The notes: a model not told the origin generated them from the letters alone. Positions 7,183-15,366 are shown, counted from the first letter of the stretch. The stretch: DNA of 16,856 nt from Bacteroidota bacterium (GCA_947447835.1 CANFLP010000034.1:1-16856); one strand, 5' to 3'. Numbers and translations: made by a program.

Positions 7183-10100
7183 TTTGATAAAAGTATTGGA
7201 CAAGAAAGTGGTCGTAGTACTTGTTTTTAAGGCAATCCTATAATAGTAAGATCCTGCTTGTAACTTAGAACCAGAGCTAATAACTCCATCCCAGTCAATG
7301 AAAACCTTATTTAAAGCATTGACTATTTTCGAAGTCTTATTATAAAGAACTTGTCCATTTGAATTGATGATGTCTAAATTAATTTCAATTTCTTTACCAA
7401 CCTGATTGGTTTCAAAACAAAAACGTGTTTGTTCCTTAAATGGATTAGGAAAATTAAATGCGTTCTTAATTTGTAATTGATTTGATTTTGGCACTTCAAA
7501 ACGAATCGTATCCACGCTTCCGTTTCCCAATAAATCCCAGGCCTTTACGATACAAATGTGCACGCCTTCTGACAAAGTTGGTAACGCATATTGAATCTTG
7601 CCTGTTTGATAAGTGTTTATATCTGCAACAAAATAATTATTAATTATAATTGGCACGGGATTGTTATCCAACCAAATACTTAAATCATGACCTAATGCAT
7701 TTCCAGAAGTTTGAATTCCCGAACTGTCCTGTAATGTTATATATAAAGTAGAATTAGGTGCAGCCCATGCTCCTGTTTTAAATAAAGAGTCGTTTAAATA
7801 AGCATTCATTTTTGGACCAATCGTATCTGAAAAATTTACTACGCTATTTGATTTTACATATATCGAATCCAATACCTGTATTGCAGAATTGGAATCACTC
7901 ACAGCCGCTAATTCAATTCTGATAGGGCTTGTGGCATTGGATACCTGGGATGGTAAAATGAAATCAATGCCAAAAATGCCTTTTGAAACAGTAGCCTTTC
8001 CTTTAAACAAAATATTCTCTTTCATTGCAATAGGTACTGCAATACTAGCAGCATAATTGGCTAATGTTTTTGAAAATTTAACTGCATCATAAATTGTTAA
8101 ATCCACAATGCCATTAAAATCTGTATTAACTAAAATTCCTTTTTGTACCTGTCCTTGAATAGTATATTTATTACCCGACAATAATGTATCATTCCCTTTA
8201 AAAGCCTTGCTATTTATTTGCTTTACCAATAACTTATTATTGGGAACTTGAAGCTGCATAGCAGGATCCCCCAATAAACTAAATTTTAATGCATTAATAC
8301 GATCCCCTCCATTGGACCAGTTATTAATCTTGGCTCTTTGTAATGCTTTGCCAATAGACCTATAATTACCTGAGGAATCCGCGACCAATAATTGTTGTAC
8401 GAATTCGTCATTAATTTGCTTATTACTATAAGCAAAGACCAATCTATTTGCCGCAACCAAGCCAATAATCCCATTCCCATTTTTCATGAAAGCATCCCAA
8501 GCAATTGGATTTAAATTAGGCTGATCATATGGCGCAAAATTACAAGAAGCCGTAACCATTAAAGGCAGATGTGCTGCATTATTCCAACTTGCAAACTGTT
8601 CTTGTGAAATGACAGCTTCTTCCGATAATCTTAAATAATTACCATGGCCTGTATAATTCATTATTAAGGTACCATCATTAGCAGTTTGTTTAATTGCATT
8701 ATTGGCTAAAGGATAGGTACTACCTGATGTTGAAGCAACCGCAGGGTATAAATCCAAATACACTTTTTTGTAGTTCCAATGACTTTCTTTTGTCTGTAGG
8801 TTTGCTAAAATTGCCTCCGCATCTTGCAAGTGTAAATTATAATCCCCATCGTCTGCAATCCAAGTAATTTTATTCGCCCAAGCTCCACCAATACGATTAT
8901 TTTGATATACTATTAATTTATTTACTGCAGTGTCTGCTTCTTGTACAGTTCGCGCTGGAATTCTTCCCACAGCTAATGAAAGCTGACGAATTGACGAAAC
9001 ATTATTGATATCTGCATCATCATTTAAAACAGCAAAAAAGTCATCGGTAGTATAGCTAGATAAAATGGAAGTAGAATTATAACTTTCGTAAACCGGTAAT
9101 TCAAAATTGAGGTTCATTTTTTTTGAATTAAAATTTCCCATGCCCAATAGCAACAAGTATTCAGGTAAATTTTTATCATTTGCAACTGCCTTGTTGTACA
9201 AGTACTTTATATAATTTCGGATGGCGATGGCAGAAGGCTGTCCTCCTGAAAATTCATTGTATATTTCCTTTGCGTTTGCTACAATAACAGAACGGCCAAA
9301 TTTGCTTATTTGAAACTGCTGATACTTTTTAGCAGCATCCATATATGCGGGTGCAGCAACTATAATGTAATTTGCTGAAACACTTTCCCCCATTGCATTT
9401 TGATTAGGAATAGATCCTACCAGTATTGGGGTTTCATACGCATATTGTCTTAGCCCAAAAAACTGCTGAGTAGCATCTGTTTTCTGAAAAAAACTTCCCA
9501 CACCATTAGTCCCAAATTGTATATTAACAAACAAAGGATTTTCGGGATATGTAACATTCCACAAGATAGTTGTGGTGTCCAGATTTTGTATTTTACAATT
9601 ATATATAGCACCCTTTATAAACTCATCCTCAATACCAAATGCAAGGGTACTATCCTGCCAAAAACCAATATTTTTTTTTGCATGCACTTCCACATAATCA
9701 AGCCAACCTGTTGCCGAACTATTGGAACTACTATAATTAATTTTAAGTACACTCTTATTAGGCCAGCTTGTTATGTTTGGACTTAAAAAGCTATCGATCA
9801 TGTCGGTTGCAACGTCATCAAATAACATGCCAGTAACAGGTACCAACTCCGACGAATGTGCGGGTTGTTCATTCCACAAAAAATCGAACCGACCATTACT
9901 TTGATAACTTGTAGAAGCCATGTGTACATTGCATTTCAAGACATCCAAGCCGGACATTCCTTGTGTGTTTACGGTTACCGACAATTGACTTTGTTTCCCT
10001 ATTCCTTGTCCCATTGGATAACCCCAAATAGTTTTACCACTATTTAAAAATGAAATGGTATCTTTTTCAAAAATAAAATGTTGGTTAAACTTTTCTTTGG

Positions 10101-10536
10101 TGTCAATTACATTTGTTAATGTATTTTGAATGCCTATTCTTTTTCCATTAGTACCTAGCGTCACATAATAAAAAACAGAATCCGAATTTGAATGAACCAC
10201 TCCTTCATTATAAAACAAGATATAATCTGTTTCATCCAATTGACCATCTCCACCATCCATCACTTTTATTGCATTTTCAATAATGCCTTTTGGCGGAATC
10301 CCAGGCACTTTATCTGATAATTGTCCCAGCTTGAAATTAAAAAGTTGCATTTGACTTGATGCAATCGGCAAGCTAAATCCCAGGGTCCTTAAATGAGCCC
10401 CAGTTAACTTATAAATTCCTTGCTTATTTGCTGCTATTTTGGCCCATTTACCCGTCGAAAATGGGCTTGTCTGTGACATTAGCCCAGTACATAGTAGTAA
10501 AAAAATGAATAAATATATTATTCTGGCCATCTTCAT
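7177..10536 (-). CDS. porU: Type IX secretion system sortase PorU (C25 gingipain-like)
   Basis: Surface cysteine protease/transpeptidase that cleaves the C-terminal domain of T9SS cargo and joins the cargo to lipopolysaccharide. The 1119-residue protein starts with a signal peptide (MKMARIIYLFIFLLLCTGLMS; M3 at 10530 is an alternative start). A long beta-rich N-terminal region follows, then a caspase/gingipain-like C25 domain at about 385-765. The catalytic dyad is visible as NYTGHGN (His631) and TASCNFAPYD (Cys665); the 34-residue spacing fits the 33 remembered for P. gingivalis PorU. Bacterial Ig-like segments follow. The last ~92 residues, from NFPNPFKEQTRF (1028), form a FlgD-like/type A sorting domain, which PorU is known to keep. 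Residues after the catalytic Cys (NFAPYD) differ from the CEF pattern I associate with the family. Confidence 0.93.
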   Translation of the reverse strand: MKMARIIYLFIFLLLCTGLMSQTSPFSTGKWAKIAANKQGIYKLTGAHLRTLGFSLPIASSQMQLFNFKLGQLSDKVPGIPPKGIIENAIKVMDGGDGQLDETDYILFYNEGVVHSNSDSVFYYVTLGTNGKRIGIQNTLTNVIDTKEKFNQHFIFEKDTISFLNSGKTIWGYPMGQGIGKQSQLSVTVNTQGMSGLDVLKCNVHMASTSYQSNGRFDFLWNEQPAHSSELVPVTGMLFDDVATDMIDSFLSPNITSWPNKSVLKINYSSSNSSATGWLDYVEVHAKKNIGFWQDSTLAFGIEDEFIKGAIYNCKIQNLDTTTILWNVTYPENPLFVNIQFGTNGVGSFFQKTDATQQFFGLRQYAYETPILVGSIPNQNAMGESVSANYIIVAAPAYMDAAKKYQQFQISKFGRSVIVANAKEIYNEFSGGQPSAIAIRNYIKYLYNKAVANDKNLPEYLLLLGMGNFNSKKMNLNFELPVYESYNSTSILSSYTTDDFFAVLNDDADINNVSSIRQLSLAVGRIPARTVQEADTAVNKLIVYQNNRIGGAWANKITWIADDGDYNLHLQDAEAILANLQTKESHWNYKKVYLDLYPAVASTSGSTYPLANNAIKQTANDGTLIMNYTGHGNYLRLSEEAVISQEQFASWNNAAHLPLMVTASCNFAPYDQPNLNPIAWDAFMKNGNGIIGLVAANRLVFAYSNKQINDEFVQQLLVADSSGNYRSIGKALQRAKINNWSNGGDRINALKFSLLGDPAMQLQVPNNKLLVKQINSKAFKGNDTLLSGNKYTIQGQVQKGILVNTDFNGIVDLTIYDAVKFSKTLANYAASIAVPIAMKENILFKGKATVSKGIFGIDFILPSQVSNATSPIRIELAAVSDSNSAIQVLDSIYVKSNSVVNFSDTIGPKMNAYLNDSLFKTGAWAAPNSTLYITLQDSSGIQTSGNALGHDLSIWLDNNPVPIIINNYFVADINTYQTGKIQYALPTLSEGVHICIVKAWDLLGNGSVDTIRFEVPKSNQLQIKNAFNFPNPFKEQTRFCFETNQVGKEIEINLDIINSNGQVLYNKTSKIVNALNKVFIDWDGVISSGSKLQAGSYYYRIALKTSTTTTFLSNTFIKL

Positions 10537-10580
10537 AGGCTAAAATTAGGGATTTACTAACATAAGATTGTCACTATCAA

Positions 10581-10612
10581 TGTGTAAATGACTAAAAAAC
10601 AAAGTATATTCG
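10581..10612 (+). promoter_or_regulatory. Candidate gldJ promoter
   Basis: TGTG (10581-10584), a 20-base spacer and TATATTCG (10605-10612) are each one mismatch from TTTG and TAnnTTTG. The predicted start near 10617 leaves a leader of about 33 AT-rich bases before the gldJ ATG, with no Shine-Dalgarno. It lies in the 113-bp gap (10537-10649) shared with divergent porU, for which I could not find a good promoter. Confidence 0.42.
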
Positions 10613-10649
10613 CATCAGTATTTTACTTGATTTTGAATAAATATTTTAT

Positions 10650-11978
10650 ATGAATTTTTTAAATAGTATTCTTTTATTTTTCGCTGTACTACTATTAGGA
10701 CCAACTGTACTTTCTTCTACAAACAATAAAGAAGCGAATACAATTCAGTCAATTGCTGCTAAAGATGACCCTTATGATGGCACTGTGCTTATTCATGGAG
10801 GAACTTTCGCAATGGGCATGAACCAAGAAAGTGTGATGAGCGAATGGAATAATAGCTTAAGAAGAGTAACCGTTAGCTCATTCAGAATTGACAAATACGA
10901 AGTAAGCAATAAAAAATACAGAGACTATACCCATTGGTTAGAGAAAATATTTCTTCCATTAGGCAATGACTCTATTGTAAGAGCTGCTCTTCCAGATACT
11001 TTAGTTTGGAAAAGTGATCTAGCTTATAATGAACCCATGGTCGCAGGTTATTTTAGAGCAACCGCTTTTAATGATTACCCAGTAGTTGGTGTTACTTGGG
11101 ATCAAGCTAATAACTATTGTCGTTGGAGAACAGATAGAGCTAATGAAAAAACATTATTACGCTATGGATTGATTGACGCAAAAACGCCTTATGTTGGTAA
11201 AATGGGCGGTATTACTAATACAGATACTGCAAATAGAGCGCCACTTCCAAAAGCGAAGGTTAAAAATTCAGACGAATTTGTTATGATCCCTGACTTCCGT
11301 TTACCTACCGAAGCAGAATGGGAATATGCTGCAAAAGTTTCAAGCCCTAAAAACTATATCTCTAATTTTAATAATCCTAAAGCAGGATCTAATTCAAGTC
11401 ATCCAAATGCGAGTGTGGTTTCATCCGATTCTCCTTATCCTTGGAGTGGCAATGGTAATGAAAGCTTAAGAAACACAGCAAAAGCAAGTCAAGGTATGTT
11501 TATGGCTAACTTTAAAAATGGCAGCGGGGATTATATGGGTATGACAGGTTATTCAAATGATGGCGCCGGTTTCCCTTCTAAAGTAAATAGCTTTTTACAA
11601 AGTAGCATTGGCTTATATAATATTAGCGGTAATGTAAACGAGTGGGTAGCAGACATCTATCGACCTTTAAATAGTATGGATATGGATGACTTTAATCCAT
11701 ACAGAGGTAACAATGTTCTTGACGGAGATGATCCAGAAATTGCTAGCTATGAATCAGGAGTGAACACACTTATTTCAAATAAATCAAGAGTATTTAAAGG
11801 CGGTAGTTGGAAAGATCGCCCTTATTGGTTAAACCCAGGCACAAGACGTTATTTAGACCAAGATAAATCAAATAGCACTATTGGCTTTAGATGTGCCTCT
11901 TCGGCATTTGGATTTGATGCACCAGGTGCATCATCAGATGACTCAAAACCTTGGTGGAAAAAATTATTTAAAAAATAA
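10650..11978 (+). CDS. gldJ: Gliding motility/T9SS protein GldJ (FGE-sulfatase fold)
   Basis: Member of the GldJ/GldK group of formylglycine-generating-enzyme-like proteins, which act structurally in the gliding and type IX secretion machinery. The 442 residues have a hydrophobic leader (1-22) and an FGE-sulfatase domain at about 42-418: VLIHGGTFAMG at the start, IDKYEVSNKKYRDYTHW, VVGVTWDQANNYCRWR, DFRLPTEAEWEYAAK, ISGNVNEWVADIY, FKGGSWKDRPYWLNPGTRRYL and a final IGFRCAS. Only one cysteine is left near the active-site position, so enzyme activity is unlikely, as in the known family. The leader ends TVLSST, so the lipid-modified Cys typical of GldJ is absent; a stop codon closes the frame 9 bases upstream, ruling out a longer form. 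Divergent porU next door supports GldJ over GldK. ispF follows after 4 bp. Confidence 0.85.
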   Translation: MNFLNSILLFFAVLLLGPTVLSSTNNKEANTIQSIAAKDDPYDGTVLIHGGTFAMGMNQESVMSEWNNSLRRVTVSSFRIDKYEVSNKKYRDYTHWLEKIFLPLGNDSIVRAALPDTLVWKSDLAYNEPMVAGYFRATAFNDYPVVGVTWDQANNYCRWRTDRANEKTLLRYGLIDAKTPYVGKMGGITNTDTANRAPLPKAKVKNSDEFVMIPDFRLPTEAEWEYAAKVSSPKNYISNFNNPKAGSNSSHPNASVVSSDSPYPWSGNGNESLRNTAKASQGMFMANFKNGSGDYMGMTGYSNDGAGFPSKVNSFLQSSIGLYNISGNVNEWVADIYRPLNSMDMDDFNPYRGNNVLDGDDPEIASYESGVNTLISNKSRVFKGGSWKDRPYWLNPGTRRYLDQDKSNSTIGFRCASSAFGFDAPGASSDDSKPWWKKLFKK

Positions 11979-11982
11979 GTAA

Positions 11983-12465
11983 ATGAAGTTGCGCATTGGA
12001 TCAGGCATTGATTTCCATCAATTAGTAGAAGGACGTGATTTATGGATTGGTGGTATCAAAATACCTCATACAAAGGGTGCATTGGGCCATAGTGACGCTG
12101 ACGTTTTATTGCATGCCATTTGCGATGCTCTACTTGGCGCATTAAGCCTTGGTGACATAGGAACTCATTTTCCTGACACCGACAATGCATACAAGAATAT
12201 TGACAGCAAGATACTACTTCAAAGAACTTACGATCTTATTACTGCACAAGGATATCAGATTGTAAATATTGACGCAACGCTTTGTTTAGAAGCACCAAAA
12301 ATTAAACCCTACGTTTTAGAGATGCAAGCATGTATTGCAAGCATTTTGAAAATTGGAGATAAAGATATTTCAATCAAAGCCACTACTACTGAGACAATGG
12401 GCTTTACAGGAAGACAGGAAGGGCTTGTTGCCATGGCTACCTGCCTACTTTCTTCAAATAGTTAA
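11983..12465 (+). CDS. ispF: 2-C-methyl-D-erythritol 2,4-cyclodiphosphate synthase
   Basis: Non-mevalonate isoprenoid enzyme turning CDP-methylerythritol 2-phosphate into the cyclic diphosphate and releasing CMP. Its 160 residues are full length for this cytoplasmic homotrimer. The opening RIGSGIDFHQL supplies metal ligands Asp10 and His12, and GHSDADVLLHAICDALLGA contains His36, Asp38 and the third ligand His44. LSLGDIGTHFPDTD and the C-terminal IKATTTETMGFTGRQEGLVAMA are also family signatures. ATG at 11983 is 4 bp after the gldJ stop, so it is probably read from the gldJ transcript, and murF follows after 12 bp. The grouping is by position only; I know of no direct functional link between IspF and GldJ. 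Confidence 0.96.
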   Translation: MKLRIGSGIDFHQLVEGRDLWIGGIKIPHTKGALGHSDADVLLHAICDALLGALSLGDIGTHFPDTDNAYKNIDSKILLQRTYDLITAQGYQIVNIDATLCLEAPKIKPYVLEMQACIASILKIGDKDISIKATTTETMGFTGRQEGLVAMATCLLSSNS

Positions 12466-12477
12466 ATCATTTTAAAG

Positions 12478-13779
12478 ATGATCACGCTTCCTTCCATCGC
12501 TTATTTATACGAAATTTTTAAGCAACATCCTTTTGTACAAACCGATACCAGAAAATTAAACGCTGGTGATATTTATCTAGCTTTAAAAGGTCCCAACTTT
12601 AACGGAAATATATTTGCCGAAAAGGCTTTAGAAGCTGGCGCATCGTACGCTATTGTTGACGAAGCCCAAGAAGCAGATGCAAAATGGAACGATAAAATAT
12701 TATTAGTAGAAGATGGCCTAGCATGTTTACAACAATTGGCAAAACACCATCGCGAACAATTTACAATTCCTTTTATTGGCATTACAGGAAGTAATGGAAA
12801 AACAACTACAAAGGAATTAGTGGCAACAGTGCTAGCAAGTCATTTTAAAACTTATACCACCCAAGGCAATTTAAATAATCATATTGGCGTACCCCTTACC
12901 CTATTAAGTATTCAATCCGATGCACAAATGGCAGTGATTGAAATGGGCGCAAACCATTTAAAAGAAATTGAAAGTTATTGTAATTATGCAATGCCAAATT
13001 ATGGATTAATAACCAATTGTGGTAAAGCACATTTAGAAGGATTTGGATCGGAAGAAGGTGTAAAAAAAGCAAAGGGAGAACTATTTGATTACTTAAGAGC
13101 GCATAACGGAACTGCATTTATTATGAGTGACTACGATTACTTAAATACAATGACAGTAGGTATTACAGAGGTTGTTGGATACGGAACGCATACCGGTGCG
13201 CTACAAGCAAATGCATCAAGTGTTAACGGATTTTTACAAGTAAATTTTACCCAGGGATTTGAAATTGATTCTATACAAACGCAATTAGTGGGTGAATATA
13301 ATTTACCTAATATTTTAGCAGCAGTAAGTATTGGATTGTATTTTCAAGTGCCTGCTGGAAAAATAAAAGCTGCCATTGAAAATTACGCTCCTACTAATAG
13401 CCGATCACAATTATTAAAATGGAATAACAACGATGTTATTTTAGATGCATACAATGCCAATCCAAGTAGCATGAAATTAGCTATTGAAAATTTTGCAAAA
13501 CTAAATGCTACACATAAAGTAGTTTGCATCGGCGCCATGAAAGAATTAGGCACAACAAGTGTAGCAGAACACCAACAATTAATTCAATTATTAGAACAAT
13601 ATAAATGGGAACAGGTAGTATTAGTGGGTGGCGATTTTGAAAACTGCGAACATAACTATGCCTACTTTGGCAATGCCTTGGAAGCAAAGCATTGGTTACA
13701 ACAACAATCATTTAACAATAGATCTATCCTTATTAAAGGTTCCAGAGGAATCAAAATGGAACAAGTTCTAGAAAATTAA
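12478..13779 (+). CDS. murF: UDP-N-acetylmuramoyl-tripeptide--D-alanyl-D-alanine ligase
   Basis: Cytoplasmic ATP-dependent ligase that adds D-Ala-D-Ala to UDP-MurNAc-tripeptide, the last soluble step in making the peptidoglycan peptide. The 433 residues are slightly short but within the family range. An N-terminal UDP-binding domain has the FVQTDTRKLNAGDIYLALKG motif (about 19-38). The ATP-binding loop GITGSNGKTTT is at 101-111, followed by TTQGNLNNHIGVPLTLL and the metal-site region VIEMGANHLKEIE. The Mur-ligase central-to-C-terminal signature NSRSQ...VILDAYNANPSSM is complete. It is third in the gldJ-ispF-murF run, with 12 bp to ispF and 27 bp to the DUF983 gene. Confidence 0.95.
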   Translation: MITLPSIAYLYEIFKQHPFVQTDTRKLNAGDIYLALKGPNFNGNIFAEKALEAGASYAIVDEAQEADAKWNDKILLVEDGLACLQQLAKHHREQFTIPFIGITGSNGKTTTKELVATVLASHFKTYTTQGNLNNHIGVPLTLLSIQSDAQMAVIEMGANHLKEIESYCNYAMPNYGLITNCGKAHLEGFGSEEGVKKAKGELFDYLRAHNGTAFIMSDYDYLNTMTVGITEVVGYGTHTGALQANASSVNGFLQVNFTQGFEIDSIQTQLVGEYNLPNILAAVSIGLYFQVPAGKIKAAIENYAPTNSRSQLLKWNNNDVILDAYNANPSSMKLAIENFAKLNATHKVVCIGAMKELGTTSVAEHQQLIQLLEQYKWEQVVLVGGDFENCEHNYAYFGNALEAKHWLQQQSFNNRSILIKGSRGIKMEQVLEN

Positions 13780-13794
13780 GCCCTATATTTTTAA

Positions 13795-13802
13795 TACCTT
13801 CG
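13795..13802 (+). promoter_or_regulatory. Possible -7 element before the DUF983 gene
   Basis: TACCTTCG is one mismatch from TAnnTTTG and ends 4 bases before the ATG at 13807. No -33 element is seen at the right distance. If used, the mRNA would be leaderless or nearly so. It may be chance. Confidence 0.2.
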
Positions 13803-13806
13803 CCCC

Positions 13807-14250
13807 ATGAGTAGAAATATATTTTCAAGTGTTTTAACTAACAAGTGCCCAAGATGCAGAGAGGGCAAATTATTTGTATCAAATAATGCATACGATTTTT
13901 CAAACATTACTAAGATGAATGACAAATGTCCAGTTTGCGGCCAACCTACCGAAATTGAAGTTGGATTTTATGTAGGGACAGGTTATGTGAGTTATGGCTT
14001 AACAGTTGCGTATTTTGTTTCTAGCTTCGTGGCATGGAAAGTATTAATTGGAATGACATTTGATTTAGATGACAACCGAATTTTATATTGGTTATTTAGT
14101 TCAATTGCAATTGTAATATTAATCCAACCCTTATTGATGCGATTATCAAGAGCGATATGGATAGCAATGTTTGTTTCTTATAATAAAAACTGGAAGAACG
14201 AGCCGCTTGCCTATAACGAGCGCATGGATGAGAAGATGAAGGAACATTAA
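13807..14250 (+). CDS. DUF983 family membrane protein with two CxxC pairs
   Basis: Small membrane protein of 147 residues. The N-terminal cytosolic-looking part carries KCPRCREG (Cys14, Cys17) and KCPVCGQP (Cys41, Cys44), a likely zinc-ribbon-type site. Two hydrophobic segments follow (about 57-80, GYVSYGLTVAYFVSSFVAWKV, and about 91-112, RILYWLFSSIAIVILIQPLL), then a basic, hydrophilic tail. This architecture and the EIEVGFYVGTGYVSYG stretch fit DUF983. The function is not known to me. It is the last gene of the plus-strand run, 27 bp after murF, and ends 12 bp before a strong hairpin. Confidence 0.85.
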   Translation: MSRNIFSSVLTNKCPRCREGKLFVSNNAYDFSNITKMNDKCPVCGQPTEIEVGFYVGTGYVSYGLTVAYFVSSFVAWKVLIGMTFDLDDNRILYWLFSSIAIVILIQPLLMRLSRAIWIAMFVSYNKNWKNEPLAYNERMDEKMKEH

Positions 14251-14262
14251 TTTCTTATTATC

Positions 14263-14290
14263 AAAGCCTGTCACGAAAGTGACAGGCTTT
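14263..14290. terminator. Perfect 12-bp hairpin at the convergent DUF983/tRNA-Ser junction
   Basis: AAAGCCTGTCAC (14263-14274) and GTGACAGGCTTT (14279-14290) are exact reverse complements around a 4-base loop (GAAA on plus, TTTC on minus). It lies 12 bp after the DUF983 stop and one base beyond the discriminator base of the minus-strand tRNA. The symmetric stem could end transcripts from both sides. Neither side has a long T-run beyond the TTT closing the stem, so it may act partly as a 3'-end-protecting structure. Confidence 0.6.
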
Positions 14291-14291
14291 G

Positions 14292-14376
14292 CAGAGAGGA
14301 AGGGATTCGAACCCCCGATACGTTGCCGTATACACGCTTTCCAAGCGTGCTCCTTAAACCACTCGGACACCTCTCT
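14292..14376 (-). tRNA. tRNA-Ser (anticodon GGA)
   Basis: An 85-base class II tRNA read on the minus strand. The acceptor AGAGAGG (14376-14370) pairs perfectly with CCTCTCT (14299-14293), followed by discriminator G at 14292. The D-arm sequence TCCGAGTGGTTTAAGGA is typical of bacterial tRNA-Ser. The anticodon stem CACGC/GCGTG encloses loop TTGGAAA, giving anticodon GGA (reads UCC and UCU). A long variable arm (TATACGGCAACGTA) confirms serine type. The T-arm is GGGGG-TTCGAAT-CCCTT with two G-U pairs. The 3' CCA is not encoded (CAA follows), so it must be added enzymatically. Confidence 0.96.
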
Positions 14377-14386
14377 ATTTGGGTTG

Positions 14387-14394
14387 CAAATGTA
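14387..14394 (-). promoter_or_regulatory. -7 element of the tRNA-Ser promoter
   Basis: TACATTTG on the minus strand is an exact TAnnTTTG ending 10 bases before the tRNA 5' end, so the primary transcript would carry a leader of only about 5-7 bases. A GTTT at 14414-14411 is the closest -33 candidate but is spaced 16 bases, shorter than ideal. It lies in the gap between tatD (stop at 14426) and the tRNA. Confidence 0.5.
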
Positions 14395-14425
14395 AAATAA
14401 ATAATTGGTTAAACTCCGCCTTAAT

Positions 14426-15193
14426 CTACAACCCAAACAACCTTTCCGCATTATTAGTTGTAATGGCTGCAATCTCATGCAATGGCAATTGTTTAACCTC
14501 GGCCAACTTGTTAGCCACTTCAATCATAAAAGCAGGTTCATTTCTTTTGCCTCGGTAAGGAACAGGTGGTAAATAAGGGGCATCGGTTTCTAAGAACAAC
14601 CACTCCATTGGAATATCTTTTATAGCTTCTGCAACGCCTGCGTTTTTATAAGTAAGCACACCACCTAATCCTAAATAAAACCCCATATCAATTATTTGTA
14701 GTGCCGATTCCTTGCTTCCACTAAAACAATGAAAGGCTCCTCTTAATCCTTTCTTTGCAAAAGGCTTTACCGCTTCAATAGTTTCTCCCATTGCATTACG
14801 GGTATGAATTACAATTGGAGTGTTATAATCAATAGCCCATTGCATTTGAATTTCAAATGCTTTATGCTGTTGTTCGGTAAATGTTTTATCCCAATAAAAA
14901 TCTAGCCCTATCTCACCTATCGCAACAAACTTTCTTTTAGTTAACCAATCTTCTACAATTTTCAATTCCTGCTCATAGTTTTCTTTTACATAACAAGGAT
15001 GTAAACCCATCATGGCAATACATTGCTGCGGATACTTTTCCTCCAACGCCAACATATCATTAATACAAGTACTATCAATTCCAGGCATCAGAATTTTTTC
15101 TACTCCATTTGACATAGCATTTTTTAAAACATCCTCTATTTCTGGTAAAATAGTTTCATCGTAAATATGGGAATGGGTATCAATAAAACGCAT
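14426..15193 (-). CDS. TatD family metal-dependent hydrolase (DNase)
   Basis: Cytoplasmic TIM-barrel amidohydrolase of the TatD/YcfH/YabD group, known for 3'-exonuclease activity on DNA and linked to DNA repair. I start it at ATG 15193 rather than an in-frame ATG at 15241, because family members begin a few residues before the first metal motif. This gives MRFIDTHSHIYDE and 255 residues, the usual length. Metal-site residues are His7 and His9 (THSH), Glu94 (GEIGLDFYWD), His130 (VIHTRNA), His155 (FHCFSGS) and Asp204 (LETDAPYLPP). tRNA-Ser lies downstream and the deacetylase is 186 bp upstream. The exact paralogue and substrate cannot be decided from sequence alone. Confidence 0.92.
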   Translation of the reverse strand: MRFIDTHSHIYDETILPEIEDVLKNAMSNGVEKILMPGIDSTCINDMLALEEKYPQQCIAMMGLHPCYVKENYEQELKIVEDWLTKRKFVAIGEIGLDFYWDKTFTEQQHKAFEIQMQWAIDYNTPIVIHTRNAMGETIEAVKPFAKKGLRGAFHCFSGSKESALQIIDMGFYLGLGGVLTYKNAGVAEAIKDIPMEWLFLETDAPYLPPVPYRGKRNEPAFMIEVANKLAEVKQLPLHEIAAITTNNAERLFGL

Positions 15194-15212
15194 AATTATG
15201 GGTTGAGTACAC

Positions 15213-15237
15213 AAAAAAAGGATATTTTTTCCATCCT
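15213..15237 (-). terminator. Weak hairpin plus T-run upstream of tatD
   Basis: On the minus strand AGGAT (15237-15233) and ATCCT (15223-15219) flank a 9-base loop and run into a stretch of seven T (15219-15213). The stem is only 5 bp, so termination would be weak. It could end or attenuate transcription coming from the deacetylase before tatD, whose ATG is only 20 bp further on. Confidence 0.3.
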
Positions 15238-15336
15238 GCATACTAAAACTATTTATTTGAACGTTTTAGCAATTGGACGATAGGTCTTATTAGTACAGAC
15301 TTTATCTTTTTGTTTTTTATAGGGTACGGATTATAC

Positions 15337-15366
15337 AGGCCGAGGTTTCTACCTTGGCCTTTTTTT
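15337..15366 (+). terminator. Intrinsic terminator facing plus, in a gap between two minus-strand genes
   Basis: AGGCCGAGG (15337-15345), loop TTTCTA and CCTTGGCCT (15352-15360) form a 9-bp stem with one G-T pair and six G-C pairs, followed by seven T (15360-15366). This is a textbook rho-independent terminator in the plus direction. In the minus direction the hairpin also lies 14 bases past the deacetylase stop (15380) but has no T-run after it. No plus-strand gene is visible upstream of it. Confidence 0.65.

Noticed and set aside
10537..10649. Promoter for porU in the divergent gap
   Set aside because: The nearest sequences on the minus strand (TACTTTG with a one-base-short gap; TATGTTAG) do not match TAnnTTTG with a correctly spaced -33 element, so no site is called.
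14146..14523. Minus-strand open frame of 125 codons
   Set aside because: It runs through the tRNA-Ser gene and the hairpin and overlaps tatD and the DUF983 gene; it is a chance frame.
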